Source: Caldicellulosiruptor hydrothermalis 108 (lineage in GTDB: Bacteria; Bacillota; Thermoanaerobacteria; Caldicellulosiruptorales; Caldicellulosiruptoraceae). Taken from it: a stretch of 64,000 bases of DNA. The translations under genes and the position numbers were made by a program. Below the pieces are notes generated by a model. It did no database searches. It worked only from the letters and a program-made list of their open reading frames with translations, and was not told where the DNA came from. This document shows, in pieces, positions 38,782-47,510 of this stretch (position 1 is the first letter of the stretch; each line of letters begins with the position of its first letter). The DNA lies in assembly GCF_000166355.1 (NCBI RefSeq), contig NC_014652.1, forward strand, positions 1 through 64,000, given 5' to 3'.

Positions 38782-39873
38782 GTGAAAGTATTATTTGTTC
38801 CTCCACCTTTAGCTTTTCAAAATATAGGTGGAGGAGAAATTCAGATGTTGAAAACAAAAAAGTATCTTGAAAAGTTATTCAAGTTGGAAATAGCAATATT
38901 TGATGTTGTAAACACAAAACTTGCTGATTATGACATAATTCATTTTTTTGGCTCAGAATACATTCTTTTTCCTCTTGTGAATGCAGCTAAGAATTTGAAA
39001 AAGAAGGTAGTAATATCGCCTATTTTCTTTGATAATAAGCATTATCTTTCCTATAAAATAGCTACTTTTATTGGAAAAATATTACCATTTAGAAGTTCTG
39101 TACTGGATAGGTTAGAACTTCTAAAGCTTGCTGATTGTTTATTGCCCAATTCCTTTTTGGAAGCTGGTTATTTGAGAAAGGCTTTTAATGTTCTTCCTGA
39201 AAAAATTCATGTGATACCAAATGGAATAGATGTTGAAGAAATAACTGGTTATTTAGATACCATAACGCCAGAAGATGAGGAGGATTTCAAGAAAGAATAT
39301 AATATTAATACGCCTTACTTTCTTTATGTTGCAAGATTTGATAAAAGAAAAAATCAATTAAATCTTATAAAAGCATTTAATAAATTGATAGCTCGGGAAA
39401 ATAATATAAAACTTATTTTGATAGGATCACCAAATCTTGATGAGATAGAATATTATGACCAATGCAAAAGAGAAGCTTTAAAAAGTAAGGGAAAGATAAT
39501 TTTTCTACCTGCTTTAAAACATAGTGATAAGAAATTATGGATTGCTTATAAATGTGCTACTGCTCACATAATGCCAAGTTTATTTGAAACACCAGGTTTG
39601 GCTTCGTTAGAAGCTGCTTTTTGTGGCTGTAGACTGATTGTTACAACTGGTGGTGCTACACGAGAATATTTTAAAGATAATGCGCTATATGTAAATCCGA
39701 ATGATATTGATGATATTAGAGAAAAAATGTTGGCAATTTTAAAAGATACAAAAACTAGGGAATTGCACAGAAAGTCGGAAATGTTAAAACAAGAGATTTT
39801 GAAAATTTACAATTGGAAGCAAATTGCTGAAAGTACATACAAAATATATGAAATGATTGGAGGAGTTCAATGA
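38782..39873 (+). CDS. Glycosyltransferase family 4
   Basis: 363-aa GT-B enzyme starting with GTG 38782. The N-terminus (MKVLFVPPPLAFQNIGGGEI) has the Gly-rich acceptor loop; the donor region reads ARFDKRKNQLNLIKAF and MPSLFETPGLASLEAAFCG. It overlaps the next gene by four bases (ATGA). Its start overlaps the stop that the preceding glycosyltransferase would have if its frameshift were corrected, showing that the cluster was translationally coupled. Confidence 0.9.
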   Translation: MKVLFVPPPLAFQNIGGGEIQMLKTKKYLEKLFKLEIAIFDVVNTKLADYDIIHFFGSEYILFPLVNAAKNLKKKVVISPIFFDNKHYLSYKIATFIGKILPFRSSVLDRLELLKLADCLLPNSFLEAGYLRKAFNVLPEKIHVIPNGIDVEEITGYLDTITPEDEEDFKKEYNINTPYFLYVARFDKRKNQLNLIKAFNKLIARENNIKLILIGSPNLDEIEYYDQCKREALKSKGKIIFLPALKHSDKKLWIAYKCATAHIMPSLFETPGLASLEAAFCGCRLIVTTGGATREYFKDNALYVNPNDIDDIREKMLAILKDTKTRELHRKSEMLKQEILKIYNWKQIAESTYKIYEMIGGVQ

Positions 39874-40994
39874 AGGTTGCAATAGTGCATGAATGGCTGA
39901 CTACTATGGGAGGTTCTGAAAAGGTTATATTAGAGTTGAAGAAATTATTTCCTGAAGCCCCCATATATACTCTCGTATATAACAGAAGAAAATTAGGAAA
40001 GTATTTTGATAAGTATTTAATAATTACGTCGAATTTGCAAAAAAATCCATTAGCTCACATTAAGCATCAACTGTTTTTCAAATACATGCCAAGAGCTTTT
40101 GAAAGTTTCGATTTGAGTGATTTTGATTTAGTAATAAGCTCTTCATCAGCCTTTGCTAAAGGGGTTATAACATCACCCAATAGTGTACATATATGTTATT
40201 GTCACACACCACCAAGATATCTTTGGGATTTGACACATGAGTATTTGAAAGACTATAACCTCATAATCAGAAGATATTTAGAGCGGAACTTTCATTATCT
40301 TAGAATATGGGATACCATTGCAGCAAACAGGGTTGATTATTTTGTTGCAAATTCAAATTATGTGGCAAACAGAATAAAAAAGTTTTATAAAAGAGATTGC
40401 AAAGTAATTTACCCACCTGTGGATACAGAATATTTTACACCAGCAAAAGACAAAAATATAGAGGATTATTATCTAATTGTATCCAGGCTTGTCCCATACA
40501 AAAGGGTTGATTTAGCAGTTGAGGCTTTTAACCAAATATCTAAAAAATTAGTAATTGTAGGAGATGGACCAGAATACAAAAAACTAAAATCAATTGCTAA
40601 GCCTAATATTGAATTTTTGGGTTATCAGCCAGATGAAACTGTAAGAGATTTATATCAAAGGTGTAAAGCTTTAATTTTCCCAGGCGTAGAAGACTTCGGG
40701 ATAGTTCCAGTTGAAGTGCAAGCATGTGGCAGACCGGTGATTGCTCTCAAGAAAGGAGGAGCTGTTGAAACGGTCGAGGAAGGTAAAACGGGGGTTTTTT
40801 TCGAAAGGCAGGATGTTGAGAGTTTGAAAGAAGCAGTTTATAAATTCGAACAAGATATTGAGAGATTCGACAAGGACTATATTAGATCTCATGCTGAAAA
40901 GTTTAGCGCCGAAAGATTTAGAGTGGAATTCAAGGATTTTATACTCAAAGTTACTGAGTATGAGAGAGGGGAAGGGATGGGAGGAAAGGTATGA
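39870..40994 (+). CDS. Glycosyltransferase family 4 (mannosyltransferase-like)
   Basis: 374-aa GT-B enzyme. MKVAIVHEWLTTMGGSEKVI at the N-terminus is typical of a widespread GT4 subgroup; CYCHTPPRYLWDLTHEYL and the donor segment LIFPGVEDFGIVPVEVQACG support it. GGAGG precedes the ATG, which overlaps the previous stop (ATGA), and its own stop overlaps the next start in the same way. The donor sugar is unknown. Confidence 0.92.
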   Translation: MKVAIVHEWLTTMGGSEKVILELKKLFPEAPIYTLVYNRRKLGKYFDKYLIITSNLQKNPLAHIKHQLFFKYMPRAFESFDLSDFDLVISSSSAFAKGVITSPNSVHICYCHTPPRYLWDLTHEYLKDYNLIIRRYLERNFHYLRIWDTIAANRVDYFVANSNYVANRIKKFYKRDCKVIYPPVDTEYFTPAKDKNIEDYYLIVSRLVPYKRVDLAVEAFNQISKKLVIVGDGPEYKKLKSIAKPNIEFLGYQPDETVRDLYQRCKALIFPGVEDFGIVPVEVQACGRPVIALKKGGAVETVEEGKTGVFFERQDVESLKEAVYKFEQDIERFDKDYIRSHAEKFSAERFRVEFKDFILKVTEYERGEGMGGKV

Positions 40995-41764
40995 TAAAAA
41001 ACATAACATGTGTAATATTGACAAAAAACAGTGCGAGAAATATTGAGAATATAAGAAATGTCTATCATTTATTTGAAAAAATCGTTATAGTAGATGATTA
41101 CAGTGAGGATGATACGGTCAAAAAGATAGAAGAGATAGATACAGAGAAACGGGTAAAGATATGTAGAAGAAAATTAGATAATTTTTCATCCCAGCGAAAT
41201 TATGCATCAAGTTTAGCTGAAACAGATTGGGTATTCCACTTAGATAGTGATGAAAGAATAGATGATATGTTAATTCGTGAACTACATATGATTGATGGAA
41301 ATATCAATAATACTTATTTTATTGCGTTTAAGGTTAAAAGAAAAAATTACTTTATTGATATGCATATTGGAACTGAGGATAAAATCAGATTGTTTAATAA
41401 GAAAAAGTTGTACTTTAGAGGTGAAGTTCATGAAGATTTAGATATTAAAAGTGAGGATAAAATTGGTATAATAAAAGGTGCTATTTTACATAAATCATAT
41501 CAATCGATTCAAGATTATTTTAGAAAATTGGATCTATATATGAAATTAGAAGAAGAAAGATTAAAGCAAAGTGAAAAAGGCTGGTTTTACATTTTAGGAC
41601 GTCTTGTTAAGAGAACGTTTGAACATTTTAAGACATTGATTAAAAATGTTATAGCTAATAAGAGTTTTTTAAAACCATTATTGTGGTTTTGTTTATGTGA
41701 GGCATATGATCTCTTGTATTTTTCAATTTTTTTATATGTAAAGTATTTCAAAATATCGAAATAA
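40991..41764 (+). CDS. Glycosyltransferase family 2
   Basis: 257-aa GT-A enzyme: ITCVILTKNSARNIENIRN, IVIVDDYSEDDTVKKIEEID and the metal-binding DxD-like WVFHLDSDERID are the GT2 hallmarks. The C-terminal ~70 residues include a hydrophobic stretch that may hold it at the membrane. This resembles the WaaE/KdtX type of GT2. It overlaps the upstream gene by four bases and is followed by the initiating sugar-phosphate transferase gene. Confidence 0.9.
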   Translation: MIKNITCVILTKNSARNIENIRNVYHLFEKIVIVDDYSEDDTVKKIEEIDTEKRVKICRRKLDNFSSQRNYASSLAETDWVFHLDSDERIDDMLIRELHMIDGNINNTYFIAFKVKRKNYFIDMHIGTEDKIRLFNKKKLYFRGEVHEDLDIKSEDKIGIIKGAILHKSYQSIQDYFRKLDLYMKLEEERLKQSEKGWFYILGRLVKRTFEHFKTLIKNVIANKSFLKPLLWFCLCEAYDLLYFSIFLYVKYFKISK

Positions 41765-41813
41765 TACAGGGATAAATAGTGTAAAAAATACATGGATAAA
41801 AAGGATGATAGAG

Positions 41814-43190
41814 ATGCATAACTTGGGACGACTTTATATAAAGATAGCAAAGATTATTGATATTCCAGCAATTTTATTATCATTTATTTTATCGTGGTTT
41901 ATAAAGTTTAATAGTGGCTTGTTTAATAAGCCAGCCTCATTGGATATCCAGACATATCTGTTAATTGTAGCTTTACATGTACCTTTGTATTTATTTTTTC
42001 TTACAGTGTCCGGGAAAGAAGGCAAGAGGAGTAATTTTGAATTATTTTCTGATTTTATAAGAATTTTACGATCAAATATATTTGCTCTGCTGATTATAGT
42101 GATGATTTTCTATACCCTAAAACTTATTGATTTTTCAAGAATTTTTCTTTTTATCTTTGTTATTTTAAACTTTCTTATGTCAATACTTCAAAGACTTATT
42201 TTAAGAAGGATCTTGTTCTCACCAAACTCAAAGATAATTTCAAAAGAAAGAGTGCTTTTTGTTGGGCAAAATGAGATTTCAGAAAGATTAAGCAATATCT
42301 TCGAAAGGAATAACTATCAAATCATTGGTTTTGTTGTAAATGAAAGCGATCCTATGAATGAGAGAGTTGTAGGGAAAATTAAGGACATAGAAAGCATTGT
42401 AAGTAACAACCATGTTGATGAAATAATTATAGTTCTTCCTCTTAATCAAGAAAAAGAAATAAATTACATCGTCGACATTTGCGAAAAGTATGGTATAAGA
42501 ACATATTTAGTACCAGATTACTTTAAATTTATACCATCAAAAGCAGAAATAGAAAAGATCGAAGAAATACCTTTAATAAACATACGCTATTCCCCGCTTG
42601 ATGAATGGCCAAATAGATTTCTAAAAAGGACGTTTGACATTGTTGTCTCTCTACTTGGTTTAATCCTCTGTCTTCCTTTATTCATAATCATAGCAATTTT
42701 AATAAAATTGACCTCAGAAGGACCAATTTTCTTTACCCAAGAAAGAGTAGGCTACAACAGACGCATTTTCAAAATGCACAAGTTCAGAACCATGTTTGTT
42801 CAAGATCCTGATGAAGAGAAAATAAGATGGACAACAAAAGACGATCCAAGAAGAACCCCAATTGGTAAGATATTAAGAAGACTTTCTTTAGATGAGCTTC
42901 CGCAGCTTTGGGATGTTCTTGTTGGTAACATGAGTTTAGTTGGCCCAAGGCCAGAAAGACCGTATTTCGTGGAAAAGTTTAAAGAAGAAATTCCAAAATA
43001 TATGATAAAACACAGAGTCCGACCTGGAATTACCGGATGGGCTCAGATTCATGGACTCAGGGGAGATACTTCAATTGAAGAGAGAATAAAATATGATATC
43101 TGGTACATAGAAAATTGGTCTTTCTGGCTTGATATTAAAATTATTCTAGCAACCATTTTTGGTGGCAAGTTTATGGAAAATGCATATTAA
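41814..43190 (+). CDS. Polyprenyl glycosylphosphotransferase (initiating sugar-1-P transferase)
   Basis: 458-aa WbaP/EpsL-type enzyme that moves a sugar-1-phosphate onto undecaprenyl phosphate, the first step of repeat-unit assembly. Four N-terminal helices, a CoA-binding-like domain (VGQNEISERLSNIFERNNYQ) and a fifth helix precede the catalytic domain: KRTFDIVVSLLGLILCLPLF, HKFRTM, LRRLSLDELPQLWDVLVGNM, SLVGPRPERPYFVEKF and [23 protein letters not shown] 41814 is chosen because AAAAGGATGATAG precedes it. A second, diverged copy of its last ~70 codons lies at 45480-45687. Confidence 0.93.
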   Translation: MHNLGRLYIKIAKIIDIPAILLSFILSWFIKFNSGLFNKPASLDIQTYLLIVALHVPLYLFFLTVSGKEGKRSNFELFSDFIRILRSNIFALLIIVMIFYTLKLIDFSRIFLFIFVILNFLMSILQRLILRRILFSPNSKIISKERVLFVGQNEISERLSNIFERNNYQIIGFVVNESDPMNERVVGKIKDIESIVSNNHVDEIIIVLPLNQEKEINYIVDICEKYGIRTYLVPDYFKFIPSKAEIEKIEEIPLINIRYSPLDEWPNRFLKRTFDIVVSLLGLILCLPLFIIIAILIKLTSEGPIFFTQERVGYNRRIFKMHKFRTMFVQDPDEEKIRWTTKDDPRRTPIGKILRRLSLDELPQLWDVLVGNMSLVGPRPERPYFVEKFKEEIPKYMIKHRVRPGITGWAQIHGLRGDTSIEERIKYDIWYIENWSFWLDIKIILATIFGGKFMENAY

Positions 43191-44284
43191 ATAATCAAAA
43201 AAAGTTAGGAGACGATAAGAATTGAGCATGCATGTACCTGTTATACATAACGATTTAAAGTGTGGTGATAATTTATTAGAATTACTTTATGCAGAGGCTA
43301 ATGAGCACTTGAGAGAAAACGACAAAAAAAGAGACCAAATTTTGATTGTAATTGCAACTTTGAGTGGAGCTATATTTGGCTTTTATGAAAAACTAAAAGG
43401 GCTCCCATTGGGATATAAGATAACTATGATGTTATTAGTTTTAATGTTATCTATTTTTGAACCTTTTATTTTGATTACATACAGAAAATGGCATATAGTT
43501 TACCATTTAGGCGCCAAAGTTTTACAGCAGATTATGTATATTGGTGTGGAAAGGGTTTCTGTACAGCTTATAAAAAGGCTATTAGAAGATAATATAAAAA
43601 AGCCTACTCTAACACGATTTATAACTACTACTGAAACCATGATTTATAATCTATCCCTTTTTATGAATATTTCCAACATGTATATATTGTTTTATTCATA
43701 TGGCAAATTTCATCCTGGTTTCATAGTAAGCATGTTTATGGGATACTTAATTTTATATAACTATATTCATTTTCGTAATATAAAGGAACTTTTAAGCAAA
43801 ATTTTGACCGAAAAAGGCTACCAGGAGATATGGCTTTTAGATTTTATAAAAGACCTCTCAGCAGATATTTATGAGAATAAATATTTAAAGATAATTGTTG
43901 ATGACAAAAATGTAGTAAAAGTAATTAACAAAAATAATGGATGTGTTGTTGTGCCAATTACTTCTGCAAATAAGATTATATTGATTGAAATATTTCGTGA
44001 TACAGTAAATAGAAATGTTTTAGAATTACCGCGTGGCTTTGCAGAGGAGTCGGAAAGTACAGAAAAAGCAGCCCTAAGAGAACTGGAAGAAGAAATTGGA
44101 GGTCAATGCAGCAGAATAATTAAAATAGGAAGCTTCTATCCTGATACTGGATTATATAAAGCTGAAATAGACGTATTTTTAGCTTTGGATACTAAATACG
44201 CCATTAGAAAACATTCCCTTGCAGAAAATATAAGAGATCAAGTTGTTGAATAAATAATTATACCATTAATGTTATTATATAGAA

Positions 44285-45232
44285 CTATAAATTATTCCAC
44301 GTGTATTTAAAAGAAAATTTACAGTTTTCAATTTTTTGAATATAGACCTCTATCAAATAAGTAATCATTATCCAGTCCACATGCCTCTTATATGTTCTAA
44401 AACCTCTTAACCTTATTTGTTCTAAATTGTATTCTCCTTTTAACTTCCCAAATAATCTTTCAATTTTTGTCCTTTGCTTATATAACCTTTGTCCTTCCTC
44501 ACTTCTTAAAAATTCCATATTTTTTACCCTCAAAATATTTTTTACATTACTAAAATCCTTACTATTTCTCTTATTTACCGCCGCTACAAACTTTATCTCA
44601 AGTCTATCTGCCACCTCAAACCACTTCGCACAATCATAACCTGCATCCGCTAATATTACTTCAGGTCCAAATATCTTAGCTTCATACAAAAGTTCTACTA
44701 CTTTACTGTCATGGATATTTGCACGTGTCAACCACCATACTATAGGTATAACCTCATCTTCAACTGTTGCCAACACATGTAATTTATACCCATTGTAAAA
44801 ACCTAAACTAACACATACTCCTACTTCTGCCTCTTTGTCACCCCTCGAGCTTCTCAAAGGTGTGGAATCTATAGCACAAACTTTTGTCTGCGGAACTATT
44901 TCTCTCACTAAAATTCTTGCTATCCCTTCTATATACCCTTCTTCAATTACCTTTGCCCATTTCGAAAAATATGAATGATCAGGGCTCTTCTCTATCCCTA
45001 TAGCCTTTTTAAATTCTTCATCTTCATTTATCTTGTATTCTAATTCCCTGAAGCTGTTTATCTTGTTTTTGACTTTGTAAACAAAACAAGCTATTATATG
45101 GCTTAGCTTAAATTTCTTCGGTCTTCCTCTCCTGCTGCTCTTTATCTTTAATCCCAGGGCTTTTATTACTTTCTCAATTGTCATAAGTATCTTTAAAAAT
45201 TTTTGTTTTTGTGTTTTAATAAAATTAGACAT
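44285..45232 (-). CDS. IS4/IS5-superfamily DDE transposase
   Basis: 315-aa transposase, paralogue of that at 13340-14284. The DDE residues are in CAIDSTPLRSSRG, EVILADAGYDCAKW and YKQRTKIERLFGKLKGEYNL. The frame is intact. ATG 45232 is used because AAAGGAGG is six bases upstream; the in-frame ATG at 45238 touches that site. The protein and DNA have diverged clearly from copy 1, so the two are not a recent duplication within this chromosome. Confidence 0.92.
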   Translation of the reverse strand: MSNFIKTQKQKFLKILMTIEKVIKALGLKIKSSRRGRPKKFKLSHIIACFVYKVKNKINSFRELEYKINEDEEFKKAIGIEKSPDHSYFSKWAKVIEEGYIEGIARILVREIVPQTKVCAIDSTPLRSSRGDKEAEVGVCVSLGFYNGYKLHVLATVEDEVIPIVWWLTRANIHDSKVVELLYEAKIFGPEVILADAGYDCAKWFEVADRLEIKFVAAVNKRNSKDFSNVKNILRVKNMEFLRSEEGQRLYKQRTKIERLFGKLKGEYNLEQIRLRGFRTYKRHVDWIMITYLIEVYIQKIENCKFSFKYTWNNL

Positions 45233-45233
45233 T

Positions 45234-45298
45234 GCCATCCTCCTTTGTTAGGTGTTTTTAGTCTTCTCTTATCGTAATTTTACCTCAAGGAGGATGGC
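45234..45298 (-). promoter_or_regulatory. Hairpin sequestering the transposase ribosome binding site (copy 2)
   Basis: A perfect 12-bp inverted repeat (GCCATCCTCCTT 45234-45245, AAGGAGGATGGC 45287-45298). On the minus strand the downstream arm holds AAGGAGG directly before the start codon, and TAAAAT lies just after the upstream arm as a possible -10. The arm sequences differ completely from copy 1 while pairing stays perfect, which is compensatory change. Confidence 0.7.
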
Positions 45299-45479
45299 TT
45301 TTTATATATCTATTTATTGTCTTTTCTGTTAATCCCTTTTATTCAACAAGCTAATAAGAGATATTAAAGAATTTGATATAACAGAAATTTACTTAAAACT
45401 ACTAAATGGAGAAATATTTGATAGTTACACTGTTACAGCATTAGTATTTGCCCTTAGGCATATTTTAAATAAAATTTAA

Positions 45480-45687
45480 GGAAGAAATTCCAAAATACAT
45501 GATAAAACATCGTGTTCGACCGGGAATTACTGGTTAGGCACAGATTCATGGACTGAGGGGTGACACCTCAATTGAAGAAAGAATAAAATATGATATTTGG
45601 TACATAGAGAACTGGTCTTTTTGGTTGGATATAAAGATCATATTGGCAACTATCTTTGGCGGAAAGTTTATGGAGAATGCATATTAG
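45480..45687 (+). pseudogene. 3' remnant of a second polyprenyl glycosylphosphotransferase gene
   Basis: Encodes EEIPKYMIKHRVRPGITG, then TAG (45535-45537) in place of Trp, then [20 protein letters not shown] and on to GGKFMENAY-stop. The protein equals the C-terminus of the gene at 41814-43190 except for the amber codon, but the DNA differs at many third positions. It begins exactly where the NUDIX gene ends. It is best explained as the leftover tail of an allele whose front was replaced by recombination. No start codon. Confidence 0.9.
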
Positions 45688-45780
45688 AACCTGTGCTTTT
45701 TGAAGGAATCAAAAGCAGTTGAATATATAATTCCAATCTGATACAATATAAAAAAACAGATCCTCTTTGGAGGCACTGAA

Positions 45781-46320
45781 ATGTCAGAGATGGAAATGTT
45801 AGAGAAAATAGTTTTAGGGATAGAAGAGTTAAAAACAGATATGAAAGAGGTAAAAATTAGACTTGACAGGGTTGAAGAAAGGCTTGACAGAGTTGAAGAA
45901 AGGCTGGACAGGGTTGAAGAAAGACTTGATAGAGTTGAGGAACGGCTTGATAAGCTTGAAGTGAGGCTTGACAGGCTTGAGGAAAGAGTTGGTGAGCTTG
46001 AAGAAAAGGTTGATGCTTTGGAAAGAGAAGTTTCTATTGTTAAAAATGACATCAGAAATATGCAGGCAGAAATGCAAAGTTTAAAACAAGCCATATTAGA
46101 AAATACAGGATGTATAGATACACTTTTCAATGCTTTTGGAGGGGTTATGCAATTTAAAGCAGATATAGAGAATTTTAAAGCTGAGATAAATAGATTTAAA
46201 GAGGAAGCTTCAACTAAAGTAGAAAATCTTGTTGAAGTTACTAACAAAATAAAAGAAGAATATGGTAGACATGACATTGATCTTAGGATTATGAAAGAAA
46301 AAATAGGAATTTTAATATAA
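45781..46320 (+). CDS. Long coiled-coil protein with heptad repeats
   Basis: 179-aa soluble protein. Residues ~25-85 are near-perfect heptads of the form LDRVEER, encoded by tandem 21-base units, followed by a longer coiled coil to about residue 120 and a second helical region ending EYGRHDIDLRIMKEKIGILI. TTTGGAGG lies before the ATG. Proteins of this shape are frequent in thermophilic Firmicutes; some are annotated as phage or chromosome-associated, but no function can be assigned. A bidirectional terminator separates it from the macrodomain gene. Confidence 0.8.
   Translation: MSEMEMLEKIVLGIEELKTDMKEVKIRLDRVEERLDRVEERLDRVEERLDRVEERLDKLEVRLDRLEERVGELEEKVDALEREVSIVKNDIRNMQAEMQSLKQAILENTGCIDTLFNAFGGVMQFKADIENFKAEINRFKEEASTKVENLVEVTNKIKEEYGRHDIDLRIMKEKIGILI
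45862..46008 (+). repeat. Seven tandem 21-bp units encoding heptads
   Basis: Units such as CTTGACAGGGTTGAAGAAAG repeat every 21 bases in frame (45862, 45883, 45904, 45925, 45946, 45967, 45988). The first four are nearly identical, and the later ones diverge. Length change by slippage would preserve frame and coiled-coil register. Confidence 0.9.
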
Positions 46321-46354
46321 ACTACATAAATAAATTGTTTTTGTATATTACAAG

Positions 46355-46391
46355 AAAAAAGGGGCAGTTCAAGATTAAAAGCCCCTTTTAA
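46355..46391. terminator. Bidirectional terminator
   Basis: AAAAGGGGC (46357-46365) pairs with GCCCCTTTT (46381-46389). T tracts lie in both directions, serving the coiled-coil gene and the convergent macrodomain gene whose stop codon is inside the hairpin. Confidence 0.85.
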
Positions 46392-46937
46392 TTATTCTTT
46401 TAATAAATTTTTGTAATACTCTTCAAAATGCCCATAGGTTTCATCATCAAATAGGCAAAACACAACCTTTTCAATGCTTGTTTTTATGCTGCTCAAAAAA
46501 TCAATAGCAGTGTCAATCAAAATCTTTGCGCACCTGTCCTTTGGAAATCCAAATATGCCACTTGATACAGCCGGAAATGCTATACTTTTTAAATTATAAA
46601 GGTGAGCAAGATACAGGCTATTGTATATTGCCCTGGAAAGCTTTTCATCCTCATTGCCTTCACCATAGATTGGACCGACTGTATGTATTACAAACTTGCA
46701 TGGAAGATTATAAGCATTTGTTATAACAGCATTTCCTGTTGGCAGAAAGCCAATCTTATTTATAATCTCATCTGATTCTTTTTGTATCTCCTGCCCACCT
46801 GCTTTTACAATTGCAAGAGCAACTCCACCACCGTGGCGCAGGTGGCTGTTTGCCGCATTTACAATTGCATCAACATTTTCTTTTGTGATATCGCCTTTTT
46901 TGATGGTGATTTTTTGGAAAATTTCTTTCGTGGACAA
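46392..46937 (-). CDS. Macrodomain protein (ADP-ribose binding / deacetylase type)
   Basis: 181-aa macrodomain. Diagnostic segments are KGDITKENVDAIVNAANSHL, RHGGGVALAIVKAGG, GNAVITNAYNLPCKFVIHTV, and the loop SIAFPAVSSGIFGFPKDRCA. Relatives hydrolyse O-acetyl-ADP-ribose or remove ADP-ribose from proteins. The start is TTG 46937, seven bases after GGGGGTGA; the longer frame from TTG 46961 begins before that site. It is the second gene of a leftward pair with a small membrane protein. Confidence 0.9.
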   Translation of the reverse strand: MSTKEIFQKITIKKGDITKENVDAIVNAANSHLRHGGGVALAIVKAGGQEIQKESDEIINKIGFLPTGNAVITNAYNLPCKFVIHTVGPIYGEGNEDEKLSRAIYNSLYLAHLYNLKSIAFPAVSSGIFGFPKDRCAKILIDTAIDFLSSIKTSIEKVVFCLFDDETYGHFEEYYKNLLKE

Positions 46938-46957
46938 TTTATTTTCACCCCCAGACT

Positions 46958-47332
46958 TCAAAAATTTTTTTGCTGAGTTGGCTGCTGGGCTTTGTTTTTG
47001 CTTATAATTTCGTCAAACACAGCTTTTGTGTCAATGCCAAATTTTTCTAAAGAGGAAAGAATGCTCAGGCATACAGTAACTTGAGTAAAAAGGCTTGCAG
47101 CAAGTATTTTTCCGCAATCTGTGGTTGGGAAGGAGGAATATTCGTCCAAATTTCTTTTTATATCTTGAGATACGCTATTGTAAACTTGAACAAGCTCGTC
47201 AAACGATTTTTTTTCGGGAGAAATCTTTATAAGAGGTTTTTTCTTTCTAAAAAGAAATAACAATTTATTGTAAATTATTATAAGGCCTATGCCAAACAAA
47301 AGTCCAAGTACGAAAATCAAACTGACCTTCAA
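46958..47332 (-). CDS. Small membrane-anchored protein, unidentified
   Basis: 124-aa protein with one N-terminal membrane helix (VSLIFVLGLLFGIGLIIIY), a basic stop-transfer segment (FRKKK) and a soluble helical domain with two cysteines. The tail is Gln-rich (AQQPTQQ). The start is TTG 47332 after AAAGGGTG; the longer frame from TTG 47350 begins before that site. Its end lies 20 bases before the macrodomain start, so the two form an operon. I recognise no family. Confidence 0.65.
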   Translation of the reverse strand: MKVSLIFVLGLLFGIGLIIIYNKLLFLFRKKKPLIKISPEKKSFDELVQVYNSVSQDIKRNLDEYSSFPTTDCGKILAASLFTQVTVCLSILSSLEKFGIDTKAVFDEIISKNKAQQPTQQKNF

Positions 47333-47510
47333 GTAATCACACCCTTTCAAAAATTATTATACATCAAATTTATAAAACGTATCAAAAGCTTTAAATGTTA
47401 CATTTAATTGGCTTCACCTCCTTTCTCCCTTGATATTTCACTTTAGCCTTTTGCAAAAACGCTCAAGATGAGCGTTATCAAGCTTTACATAGAATCAAAA
47501 AAGACTGGTC

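Larger units (their letters stand above)
44239..45353 (-). mobile_element. 1115-bp DDE insertion sequence, copy 2
   Basis: Inverted ends with the core TTGTTGAATAAA (44243-44254) against TTTATTCAACAA (45338-45349), plus four less conserved outer bases each side. It is flanked by a perfect 9-bp duplication ATAAGAGAT (44230-44238 and 45354-45362). Length, end structure and gene direction match the copy at 13290-14404. It disrupts the membrane-NUDIX gene. Confidence 0.95.
43222..45479 (+). pseudogene. Membrane-anchored NUDIX hydrolase gene split by an IS
   Basis: The 5' part (43222-44238) encodes four predicted membrane helices (about residues 38-55, 65-88, 137-160, 165-185) and a NUDIX domain with a complete box GFAEESESTEKAALRELEEE ending IGG. 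A 1115-bp IS interrupts it; as read, the protein ends QVVE inside the IS end (stop at 44251-44253). Removing the IS and one 9-bp duplication restores AENIRDIKEFDITEIYLKLL and on to FALRHILNKI-stop (45477-45479), about 383 residues. The start is TTG 43222, ten bases after AGGAG. The truncated form keeps the NUDIX box but lacks the last helix. Substrate unknown; ADP-ribose-like pyrophosphates are possible. Confidence 0.88.

Noticed and set aside
45862-46008. Regular direct repeats that could suggest a CRISPR array
   Set aside because: The 21-bp units are contiguous without spacers, stay in frame and encode coiled-coil heptads.
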